Of a stretch of 33,550 nucleotides of DNA, positions 22,363-29,421 are shown one piece after another. The translations under genes were made by a program, and so were the position numbers. The notes under the pieces were generated by a model. The model saw only the letters and a list, made by a program, of their open reading frames with translations, ran no database searches and was not told where the DNA came from. The stretch is from JBKPNZ01 sp046732895 (lineage in GTDB: Bacteria > Actinomycetota > Thermoleophilia > Solirubrobacterales > 70-9): NCBI GenBank assembly GCA_046732895.1, contig JBKPNZ010000071.1:1-33550 (forward strand), given 5' to 3'. Positions within the stretch are counted from its first letter, which is position 1; every line of letters begins with the position of its first letter.

Positions 22363-23199
22363 CTATGGGCAGCCGGACGAGATCTTGACGCGCCACCACC
22401 CCGCGAGTGCGCCGATCGGCCCGAAGCGGGGGACGGCGCGGGTCTCGCCGCAACCGGGGTCGCCGCACTCGTCGTTGCCCACCTGCCGCCAGCGCTCCGC
22501 GGAGGGGTCGCCGATCATCCTCTCGCGCCGCCCGCGGGCGCGGCTCTGGCGCTTGCCGCGCCGGTCGGCATCGGCGCGCGCCCGCTTGAGGCGCTCGATG
22601 AGCTGATCGCGCACGGCCTCGAGCTCGCCGACGCCGGCGATGTGCGCCTTGGGGCGGAGGAGCGGATGCGTGGGCTCGTCCTTCGTCGCCGTCTCCGGAT
22701 ACGACGCGAGCTGTGCCTCGAGGCGCCCGATCTGACGCCGCAGCTCGCGGCGGGCGGCGGCCTCGTCGGCGGCGCGCCCCACATCCGGCAGGCCGGTTCC
22801 ATCGCCCACGCCGGCTTCGTCCACCGCCGACCACTCCGCGGCGTACATTGCGCGAGCCACGTCGCGTGGGGGTACGCCGGCATCGCGGGCCGCCTGCGCG
22901 GCGTTCGATGCGATGCGCTCGACATCGCCGGAGACCTGCACGTGATCGCCGACGAACGTGCCGCGCCCATGGCGCGAGACGATCAGGCCCTCCTGCTCGA
23001 GCCGGGCGTAGACCGACCGCGCGGTGTTGACGTTGACGCCCGCCTGCTCGGCAACCTCGCGCACGCCGGGAAGCTGGTCACCCGGCGCCAGGCGCCCGCC
23101 TTCGATCAAAGCGCGCAGCCGCCAGGCGAGCTGGACGCCGACCGGAATCTCATCGTCGCGCTCGACCGCGAGCGACAGGTAGCTCGTAGCGGGGCTCAC
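22363..23199 (-). CDS. GntR-family regulator heading the MlaE operon
   Basis: A 278-residue regulator. The N-terminal winged helix (about 13-85) is clearly GntR: VQLAWRLRALIEGGRLAPGD, LPGVREVAEQAGVNVNTARSV and GLIVSRHGRGTFVGD. The remainder is not a usual FadR, HutC or MocR effector domain. It is a charged helical region with a conserved-looking leucine pattern (about 145-225), then a C-terminal tail with several Cys, Trp and Pro (ECGDPGCGE, GWWRVKISSGCP), which may be a metal-binding or small-domain tail. The GTG start has no ribosome binding site and probably begins a leaderless message; a palindromic operator lies just upstream. As first gene of the operon it should repress itself and the two permeases. 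Confidence 0.85.
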   Translation of the reverse strand: MSPATSYLSLAVERDDEIPVGVQLAWRLRALIEGGRLAPGDQLPGVREVAEQAGVNVNTARSVYARLEQEGLIVSRHGRGTFVGDHVQVSGDVERIASNAAQAARDAGVPPRDVARAMYAAEWSAVDEAGVGDGTGLPDVGRAADEAAARRELRRQIGRLEAQLASYPETATKDEPTHPLLRPKAHIAGVGELEAVRDQLIERLKRARADADRRGKRQSRARGRRERMIGDPSAERWRQVGNDECGDPGCGETRAVPRFGPIGALAGWWRVKISSGCP

Positions 23200-23219
23200 G
23201 GGGCCGAGCGTACTAAAGA

Positions 23220-23233
23220 ACTAGTGTGCTAGT
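23220..23233. promoter_or_regulatory. Palindromic operator candidate of the GntR gene
   Basis: ACTAG-TGTG-CTAGT is a perfect inverted repeat 21 bases before the GTG of the GntR gene. On the minus strand a TTGACT (a -35-like hexamer) overlaps its left edge and a TAGTAC follows. Such symmetrical sites overlapping the promoter are typical for GntR autoregulation. Confidence 0.55.
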
Positions 23234-23278
23234 CAAGTAATACACCGCACACCGCACGCCGCTGACCTCGACCACCGT

Positions 23279-23323
23279 CGAGTGGCGTGAAAGTCGGCCT
23301 ATGGCCGACTTATCCGCCACTCG
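23279..23323. promoter_or_regulatory. Long stem-loop upstream of the JAMM peptidase gene
   Basis: CGAGTGGCG (23279-23287) pairs with CGCCACTCG (23315-23323), and inside it AAGTCGGCC (23291-23299) pairs with GGCCGACTT (23303-23311) around a 3-base loop, with a 3 by 3 internal loop between the two stems. The 45-base structure lies in the divergent interval between gntR and the JAMM gene, ending 36 bases before the latter's GTG. It could be a regulatory leader or an operator. Confidence 0.6.
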
Positions 23324-23359
23324 GCGTGGGAGGGGGGCGTTGCTAGCCTCACTCGCCCC

Positions 23360-23776
23360 GTGCCGGAGCCGCTCAAGATTCCGCGTGCGATGGTTGATGA
23401 GATCGTCGCGCACTCCCGCGAGGAGGTGCCGAACGAATGCTGCGGGATCCTCACCGGGGCGGGCGGCACCGTGCGGGTGCTGGATCGGACGGAGAACCCG
23501 TTTGCCAGCCCGGTTCGGTTCGAGATCAGCCCGGACGACCTCTACCGATCGTGGAAGAGCGCCGAGGAGCGGGGGGAGGACATCGTCGGCTTCTATCACT
23601 CGCACGTGGAAGCGCCCGCCTATCCGTCGCAGACGGACATCAACTGGGCCGAGAACTGGCCGCACGTCGTGCACGTGATCTGCTCGCTGGGCGGCGATGA
23701 GCCCGTGGTCAAGGGCTTCGCCATCACCGGTGGCGAAGTCGACGAAGTCGAGCTGGTGGATGCCGGAAGCGACTGA
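23360..23776 (+). CDS. mec: JAMM/MPN+ metallopeptidase, Mec-type (CysO peptidase)
   Basis: A 138-residue M67-family zinc peptidase. The JAMM signature is complete: Glu in EVPNECCGIL (about E26) and FYHSHVEAPAYPSQTD with His80, His82, Ser90 and Asp93. The size and surrounding sequence (an N-terminal helix with IVAHSREE, YHSH, YPSxTD) are those of M. tuberculosis Mec, which cleaves cysteine from the CysO-cysteine adduct in cysteine synthesis. Here it could both trim the three extra residues of the CysO-like carrier at 9692 and release cysteine. It starts at a GTG and overlaps the next gene by 17 bases. It is divergent from the GntR gene. Peptidases of other ubiquitin-like carriers are the alternative. 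Confidence 0.88.
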   Translation: MPEPLKIPRAMVDEIVAHSREEVPNECCGILTGAGGTVRVLDRTENPFASPVRFEISPDDLYRSWKSAEERGEDIVGFYHSHVEAPAYPSQTDINWAENWPHVVHVICSLGGDEPVVKGFAITGGEVDEVELVDAGSD

Positions 23777-24275
23777 CGGTCCACTCGCCTGCCCGCGCTG
23801 CGCGCGGAAGTACTCGCTCGATGAGCGCTTCTGCCCCGACTGCGAGATGCCGCTCGTCTACGTCGGACGCGACGAGCAGGAGCCGATCACCGAGGCCCAC
23901 GAGCGGGCGCGGAAGGTGAAGCCCCAGTACGTCGGCGGCGAGCAGGTGAAGGTCGCCTTCGCCGGCAACCTCGCCGAGGCCGAGTTGATCCAGGGAATCC
24001 TCCTCGAGGAGGGCATCCCCTCGGTCCAGCGCCGCAGCCGCGGCTTCGACGTACCCGACTTCCTTGCCGCCGGCCCCCGCGACATCCTCGTCCCACAGGC
24101 GGCCGAGGAGGACGCGAGGACGCTGCTCGCCGACGCGCGGGTCGCCGATCCCGCCGCCCCGGCGTCTGAGCCCGGCTCCTCCGAGCCCCAACCGCTGCGT
24201 CTCTTGGGTGGAGTTCTGCTGGCTCTCGCCGCCGCGGCGCTGGTCGTCTGGCTTCTCTACCAGCTCACCAGCTAG
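23760..24275 (+). CDS. Zinc-ribbon and DUF2007 protein with C-terminal membrane anchor
   Basis: A 171-residue protein with three parts: an N-terminal zinc ribbon with CPRC (11/14) and CPDC (25/28), a DUF2007-type domain (about 62-125; VKVAFAGNLAEAELIQGILLE, then a loop and DILVPQAAEEDARTLLAD), and a single hydrophobic anchor (about 149-167) after a Pro/Ser linker. DUF2007 proteins are thought to be small-ligand or signal-binding PII-like domains, without a settled function. I started it at the ATG at 23760, which overlaps the peptidase gene; a longer frame begins at 23697 but is a shadow. Coupling to a Mec-type peptidase is notable but unexplained. Confidence 0.75.
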   Translation: MPEATDGPLACPRCARKYSLDERFCPDCEMPLVYVGRDEQEPITEAHERARKVKPQYVGGEQVKVAFAGNLAEAELIQGILLEEGIPSVQRRSRGFDVPDFLAAGPRDILVPQAAEEDARTLLADARVADPAAPASEPGSSEPQPLRLLGGVLLALAAAALVVWLLYQLTS

Positions 24276-24285
24276 GCCTGCCTAG
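24272..24285. terminator. Palindrome spanning both stop codons of convergent genes
   Basis: CTAGGC-CT-GCCTAG is a perfect short inverted repeat. It contains the TAG stop of the DUF2007 gene and the TAG stop of the minus-strand gene ending at 24282. It may act as a weak bidirectional terminator; the stem is short and there is no T-tract. Confidence 0.3.
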
Positions 24286-25070
24286 AAGTCGGGCGGCGGC
24301 GTGAGCGCCGTGTCCAGGCTGCCGGCCCGGGGCACGTCCTCGCGCAGGTAGCGGCGCCACATTCGCTCGATCTCCCGCATCGGCTCGTCGAATGCCAGCT
24401 CGAGATTGCCGCGCGCACCGCTCCGGTGCAGGCGCGAGACCAGCACGTCACACGAGTCTCGCCCGCGCTCGCGCTCCAGGAGCTCGAAGATGGTGCCGCC
24501 GAGGATGATCGCGTCGCGCGGCGATGGCGGGAACGAGGGTGGCTTGCCCTGGCGCATGCGCGTGTTCACCGCGGCGCGGAAGAGCGAGACCTGCCCGGCG
24601 TAGTACTGAGCGGCGCCCTCGATCAGCCACGTCCAGCGCAGATAACGGCTGAAGCGCCGCGGCCCCCATGGCGGCGGGAGCTTCGGGTTGTTGGCGCCGA
24701 GGACGACCTGCACGTAGAGGCGCTCGGCCGTGCCGAGGAGCGCTGCGAGCGAGTCCTCGCCGGCGGCACGGCGCTCGAGGTAGTCGTCGTTGAGGACGTG
24801 AAGCTCGTTGGCCATCGCCCAGCCGGCGAGGTAGCGGCGCCCTGCCGGAGCCGCTGCGATCCGCGCGGTGGGCAGGAACGGGTGGGCGGCCGAGAGCCAT
24901 CCGGGGGTCGGATGCACGATCACCGTGACGTCGGCGGGGGCATCGTGGAAGCGATCCTCGAGGCGCAGCCGGAGGTCCTCGAGGTCGTCGAGCGTGCGCT
25001 GCGCGCTGTCCTCATCCGCGCTCTCGTGCCGCGCGATGAAGCTGAGCGATTCGGTCTCTACCCAGGCCAC
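24282..25070 (-). CDS. Unassigned protein, possibly a catalytically dead gluzincin
   Basis: A 262-residue cytosolic-looking protein with no signal peptide. The middle has WTWLIEGAAQYYAGQ (about 147-160), which resembles the WLxEGxAxYxxG segment that follows HExxH in peptidase_MA-type gluzincins and carries the third zinc ligand (E151). No HExxH occurs where it should be, upstream of this (about 110-130, LGTAERLYVQVVLG), so it is either a degenerate metallopeptidase or an unrelated protein with a chance match. It starts with a GTG 38 bases after the P450 stop, and may be cotranscribed with it. Function unknown. Confidence 0.6.
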   Translation of the reverse strand: MAWVETESLSFIARHESADEDSAQRTLDDLEDLRLRLEDRFHDAPADVTVIVHPTPGWLSAAHPFLPTARIAAAPAGRRYLAGWAMANELHVLNDDYLERRAAGEDSLAALLGTAERLYVQVVLGANNPKLPPPWGPRRFSRYLRWTWLIEGAAQYYAGQVSLFRAAVNTRMRQGKPPSFPPSPRDAIILGGTIFELLERERGRDSCDVLVSRLHRSGARGNLELAFDEPMREIERMWRRYLREDVPRAGSLDTALTPPPDF

Positions 25071-25108
25071 CGCCCGAGCCTACTGGTACGCCTGGGTGGC
25101 TCCGCCGG

Positions 25109-26446
25109 CTAGGCGCTCGCGGCAACGGCGGGAGCGCGGGCCGCTCGGCGATCGCCGAGCACGACGCGAGCGCCCTCGCGCGGGCTCACCGTGATGCTGC
25201 GCCGGCGCGCCAGCTCGATCCGCTCGCCGGCAAGGCGAAGGTCGGCGACGGCCAGCAGGCTCGTGAGCACGACCTTCATCTCGAGCGTTGCGAAGCTCGC
25301 GCCGATGCAGCGGCGCCGCCCGCCTCCGAATGGGATCCAGGTATACGTCCCCGGTGCCTCATCCAGGAACCGCTCGGGGCGGAACGCGTACGGATCCGGG
25401 TAGACGTCGGGGTCGTGGTGCAGCAGGTACGCGTTGGCGATCAGGCAGGCATCGGCTGGATAGGTCCAGCCCTCGATCTCAACGGGTTGCTTGGTCAGGC
25501 GCGGCTCTGCATTCGGCAGCACCGGCCGCCGCCGGAGCGTCTCCTGGATCGTCGCCGTGAGGTAGGCGTCGCCGTCCCCGGCGCGCACCTCGTCGGTGAG
25601 GCGTGCGAGCACCTCCGGCTCGCGCACCAGGCGCTCAAACACCCAGGCAAGCTCCGACGCCGTCGTCTCGTGGCCGGCGGTCAGGAGCGTCATGAGCTCG
25701 TCGCGCAGCTCCTGAGCCGACATCTCCGTACCGTCCTCGTGGCGGGCGGCCAGAAGCAACGCGAGGATGTCATCGCCCTCATCGCCCTCAGCTCGGCGCT
25801 CGGCGATCAGGTCGAAGATCATCGCGTCGGCCTCCTCGCGCAGCGCCGCGAACCGCGCCCACGGAGTCAGGCCGCCCAGCGATACGCGCACCGGCGGCAA
25901 CAGGCTCGAGGGCCGTGCACTCAGGTCGAGGATGTCGGTGAGACAGCGGCGCAATCCGTCGAGGCGCTCACCGGGCCTGAGGCCGAAGACGGCCCGCAGG
26001 ATGATCTCGAGAGTCAGCGACTGCAGCCGCGAGTGCAGGGCGATGGGCTCGCCACGCGGCCAGCTCGAGACGTCGCGGACCGTCACCTCCTCGATCAGGC
26101 CGCGAAGGGCTTCCATCCGCTCCCCATGGAACGCCGGCAGCAGCAGCTTGCGCTGCTCGAGGTGCGGGCCCTCGTCCAGGAGGATCAGCGAGTGGGAGCC
26201 GACGAGCGGCTCGAGGATCCGCGCCCCCTCACCGGGGTGAAGTACGTCGGGCGGAGCCTTGAACACGGCCTCGATGTCGGCCGGCTCCGAGAGGATCACG
26301 AACGGCGGCGTGGCCAGCAGGCGAATCGTGAACCGTTTGCCGTACCGCTCGCGGCAGCGCTCGAGGTAGGCGCGCGGGCGCGTCCACCAGCCGACCGTCT
26401 GCACTGCGGCGGGGTAGCGCGGGCCTGGTGGTAGAGCCGGGCGCAT
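25109..26446 (-). CDS. Cytochrome P450
   Basis: A 445-residue heme monooxygenase without a membrane anchor, needing external ferredoxin and reductase that are not encoded here. It opens with LPPGPRYPAAVQTVGWW. Motifs in order: oxygen-binding AGHETT in the I helix (257-262), ExxR as ETLRRRP (about 302-308), the PERF segment as RPERFLDE (about 356-363), and the heme loop FGGGRRRCIGASFA with the thiolate Cys at about 380. The long type of chain with LPPGP and PFGGGRRRCIG is common among actinobacterial bacterial P450s that oxidise lipids or secondary metabolites; the substrate cannot be told. It follows the first acylase gene by 78 bases on the same strand. Confidence 0.95.
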   Translation of the reverse strand: MRPALPPGPRYPAAVQTVGWWTRPRAYLERCRERYGKRFTIRLLATPPFVILSEPADIEAVFKAPPDVLHPGEGARILEPLVGSHSLILLDEGPHLEQRKLLLPAFHGERMEALRGLIEEVTVRDVSSWPRGEPIALHSRLQSLTLEIILRAVFGLRPGERLDGLRRCLTDILDLSARPSSLLPPVRVSLGGLTPWARFAALREEADAMIFDLIAERRAEGDEGDDILALLLAARHEDGTEMSAQELRDELMTLLTAGHETTASELAWVFERLVREPEVLARLTDEVRAGDGDAYLTATIQETLRRRPVLPNAEPRLTKQPVEIEGWTYPADACLIANAYLLHHDPDVYPDPYAFRPERFLDEAPGTYTWIPFGGGRRRCIGASFATLEMKVVLTSLLAVADLRLAGERIELARRRSITVSPREGARVVLGDRRAARAPAVAASA

Positions 26447-26524
26447 CAGAAGCTTCCCGCCATCATCGTCGACCCGCGCCGGAGGCGCCGTCTGTGAGAT
26501 GTGGCACAGACCCCACCCCCGGAC

Positions 26525-29347
26525 TCAGCGGTGATCCGGGAACCGAATCGCCTGCTGGAAGGTCGGTCGGTTGATCCAGTGGAACTGATTCACCGCGGCG
26601 ACGGTCACGTCCTGGGCGTTGACGGCGTCGTGGCACATCTGCGGGCTTGCGGCGGTGCCGTTGTTCAGCGTGCATCCGCTTGAGCCGTAGACGTCGTCGA
26701 AGCTGGTGGACCAGGCCTGGAGCAGTGTCTGCCGCAGAAGTGAGCGGCACTCGCCGAGCTTGCCGCCGCCGCAGTAGATCCTCGAGTAGGGCGCTTTGAC
26801 CGGCTCGCCGAGGATGGTGCGAAGGTCCTTGTCGACGAAGCCGTAGACGACGTTCTGGAAGGCCGAGCCAAGGTGCCCAGGTGCGTCGTGGATGCCCGCG
26901 ACGAAGGTGTTGTAGAGCTCGTTGCCGAGCGTCGGCTTGAACTCCGCCTCGACCCACAGCGGCCACCATGCATCCATCGTCTTCACGGCGTCCGCCTGGT
27001 CGTAGTTGCCGTCGTCATCGAGGTCGCGCCGGTGGGCGCCGTCCTGCGACCACGCGCGCATCGCGTCAACGGCAGCCTGGAGCTCCGGGTTGGAGTTGCC
27101 GACTTGGCCGATCACCTTCAGCGCCGACGGCACGTCGTAAGCGCCGCGGTCATCGACGGTGCCGGCGTCCTCCATCGCGTTGATGAGCTCGACAAGGCTC
27201 ATCTTGTCGTCGCCCTTGATGCCCTGCTTGATCCGATCATCAAGCGGCTCAACCCGGTAGACCGAGCTGTAGTCGCGGATGCTGTCGTTGCGATAGCCGC
27301 GCGCCTGCTTGTTGTTCCAGCTCGAGAGATAGCGCTGGTCGATCACCTGAGGGTGGGTCTCGATCGGCTCGCGGTCGAAGGTCGCCAGGTCCGGGTCGTA
27401 GTTTCGCCACATGAACTTCGGCTTGCCCTTGACCGGGAACTCGGGAGGCGTACGCGGGGCGCGGACCGGATTGGCGCCGGAGTTGTAGTAGGCGATGTGG
27501 TCCTTGTCGACGTAGAACCAGTTGAAGGTCAGGTCGTCCTTGAATCCGGATTCGATCCAGTCGTGCGCGTTGTGGACGACGTCGGGGCTGTTCCAATCGG
27601 CGAACGACCCGGCCGAGTCGACCTCGTGGAAGTACGTGGCGCGAAGCTTGGTGTAGGCCACCGGGTGGCCGTTGATCGTCGCGCGGGCCTGGACGAGCCC
27701 CGCCTTCGTTCGGTAGGCGCGCATCGTCTCGGAGCCGGGCGGTGTCTGATCGGCGGCGTTCGGGATCCAGGAGTTGGTTCGCTCGAGGACCTCGATCGGC
27801 AGGCACTCCCCGTTCCAGCGGTAGCCCATTGAGTCGATCGTCGGCTCGCCGCCGCCGGGCTCGCAGAGGCGCACGGCATAGGTGTCGGTGATGTCCTGGC
27901 CGGCCGAGGTCGCGCTCCACGCGTAGTCCTGGCCGCGCCCCAGCTGCACGTAGAGGTTCGACCCGACGAAGGCGACGCCACGCGCGTCGATCCCCGGTCC
28001 CTCGGCGCTCGCTGGAGCGTGAGCGTCCTGCTCCATCAGGAGCTGCGGCGCGAAGTAGCCCGTCTGCGGGCCGAACACGGCGATCGGGTTCCCGGTCTCG
28101 GACTCGCGGCCCGAGACCACGAGCGCGTTCGAGGCGCCGGTCACCTCGCTGAGCGGCTCGAGGACATCCCCGAGTGAGCCGCCCGCCGGCGCGCTCTGCG
28201 GTGCCGGCGCGGTCGAGTCGGCGACGATGTCAACGGGCTCGACCGAGCCCGGGTCGGGCATCGCCAGACCGCGCTCGTGGCCGTGGACCGGCGAGCGGTA
28301 GGGGAAGCGGCCGTGATGGACCGTGCGCGGCGCCTCGGGGTCGTCGGCCTCGCGGAAGTCCTTCCAGACCATGCGGCCGTTGCGGCGCCCGAGCACCTCG
28401 CGGGCGGACTGCAGGGACGTTGCCGACGCGAGCTCGCCACCGCCGCCCTTGCCGAAGATGCCGGCCACCAGCGCGCCCGTCGCGATGACGTCGGTGACCT
28501 GCCACGGATCCGGGCCGAGCGGGTGACCGGTGGCGGCGTAGAGGGCGTCGAGCTTGTTCACCGGATCGAGCTTCGCCTCCGCGATCCACTGGTTCATGCC
28601 ATCGACGTAGTTCTGAACGTCGTGCTGGATGAGGGTTCCCTGGCCGTCGTACTGCTCGTCGTAGAGGTCGTCGGCGCGGTCGTACTGGAGCTGGAGCTCG
28701 GCGTCGCTCGCATAGGGGGCGTTCGCCCAGGTGTCGCGGTCCTGGGCGACATTCGCTCCGCCGACGAACGACGAGAGCTCGCCGCGGCCCGCATGCCGCA
28801 GGACGTCGGCGAGGAAGAGCCGATCCTCGCCGGTGACGTAGCCGAGCCCGAATTCGAGCGCGGCGCGGTCGGCCCCGTAGACGTGCGGCACGCCGAACTT
28901 GTCGCGGACGATCGTGACGTCGTCGCAGTGCGACGAGTTCGCGGACGGGGGCGTGACGATCGCGCAATTCGGATGCTCGGTGCGCTCGACGTCGGCGGGC
29001 CTGGTTCCGAAGCTGGCGTCCTTGTAGTAGTCGGGGATCTGCGATTCCTGCAGGCCCGGAACCGCGTACACCAGGTTGGCGTACATGTCGTTCTGGTCGT
29101 ACTGGTGGGGCGGACGCGTGCCGTTGAGGAGGAAGGTCGCCGCGTCCGCCGCGCTCTCGAACCCGTTCTGGCCGGGCGGCACGATGTTCCATGCGTTGCC
29201 CGCCGAATAGTCGTCCTGCTGGTAGCTCCCGGGGGTCGGCGGCGCGGCCTCAGCCGGCGCCGCGAGGGCGAGGATCGCGATCGCGCTGACGCCCGCGAGA
29301 AGTGGCGCCAGGCGCCGCGGCGTTGCTCGACTCCCTCGTGACCTCAA
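26525..29347 (-). CDS. Penicillin-acylase-family Ntn hydrolase (copy 1)
   Basis: A 940-residue exported acylase precursor with a signal peptide (about 12-34, ending AEA). The N-terminal part (alpha chain) includes NCAIVTPPSANSSHCDDVTI and GVPHVYGADRAAL, a region typical of the family. The proposed autocleavage site and catalytic nucleophile is Ser406 in VTGASNALVVSG, followed by the beta-chain motif GPQTGYFAPQLLMEQ and GRGQDYAWSATSAG, as in penicillin and AHL acylases, where the mature beta chain begins with Ser-Asn. These enzymes hydrolyse amides such as acyl-homoserine lactones or beta-lactam side chains. The TTG start at 29347 has GGGGAAG upstream, inside the 3' arm of a hairpin. It is a paralogue of the gene at 29422 and lies 74 bases after it. 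Confidence 0.92.
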   Translation of the reverse strand: MRSRGSRATPRRLAPLLAGVSAIAILALAAPAEAAPPTPGSYQQDDYSAGNAWNIVPPGQNGFESAADAATFLLNGTRPPHQYDQNDMYANLVYAVPGLQESQIPDYYKDASFGTRPADVERTEHPNCAIVTPPSANSSHCDDVTIVRDKFGVPHVYGADRAALEFGLGYVTGEDRLFLADVLRHAGRGELSSFVGGANVAQDRDTWANAPYASDAELQLQYDRADDLYDEQYDGQGTLIQHDVQNYVDGMNQWIAEAKLDPVNKLDALYAATGHPLGPDPWQVTDVIATGALVAGIFGKGGGGELASATSLQSAREVLGRRNGRMVWKDFREADDPEAPRTVHHGRFPYRSPVHGHERGLAMPDPGSVEPVDIVADSTAPAPQSAPAGGSLGDVLEPLSEVTGASNALVVSGRESETGNPIAVFGPQTGYFAPQLLMEQDAHAPASAEGPGIDARGVAFVGSNLYVQLGRGQDYAWSATSAGQDITDTYAVRLCEPGGGEPTIDSMGYRWNGECLPIEVLERTNSWIPNAADQTPPGSETMRAYRTKAGLVQARATINGHPVAYTKLRATYFHEVDSAGSFADWNSPDVVHNAHDWIESGFKDDLTFNWFYVDKDHIAYYNSGANPVRAPRTPPEFPVKGKPKFMWRNYDPDLATFDREPIETHPQVIDQRYLSSWNNKQARGYRNDSIRDYSSVYRVEPLDDRIKQGIKGDDKMSLVELINAMEDAGTVDDRGAYDVPSALKVIGQVGNSNPELQAAVDAMRAWSQDGAHRRDLDDDGNYDQADAVKTMDAWWPLWVEAEFKPTLGNELYNTFVAGIHDAPGHLGSAFQNVVYGFVDKDLRTILGEPVKAPYSRIYCGGGKLGECRSLLRQTLLQAWSTSFDDVYGSSGCTLNNGTAASPQMCHDAVNAQDVTVAAVNQFHWINRPTFQQAIRFPDHR

Positions 29348-29352
29348 AGCTT

Positions 29353-29380
29353 CCCCAACCTCGGTTGACCGAGGTTGGGG
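29353..29380 (-). promoter_or_regulatory. Perfect 12-bp hairpin overlapping the ribosome binding site of acylase copy 1
   Basis: CCCCAACCTCGG and CCGAGGTTGGGG pair around TTGA. On the minus strand the 3' arm ends in GGTTGGGG, and GGGGAAG, the only ribosome-binding-like sequence for the TTG start at 29347, is formed from it. The hairpin therefore could act as a terminator after acylase copy 2, as a translational brake on copy 1, or both. The T-run after the stem is short (GCTTTG). Confidence 0.65.
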
Positions 29381-29421
29381 AGGCTAGAGGGGCCCCTCAG
29401 CCCGTGCGCCGGTTCAGACGG

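Noticed and set aside
21514..23232. A 572-codon plus-strand frame
   Set aside because: It runs antisense across the MlaE permease and GntR genes, both of which have clear family signatures.
28277..29341. A 354-codon plus-strand frame
   Set aside because: Antisense to acylase copy 1, with the same low-complexity composition and no motif.
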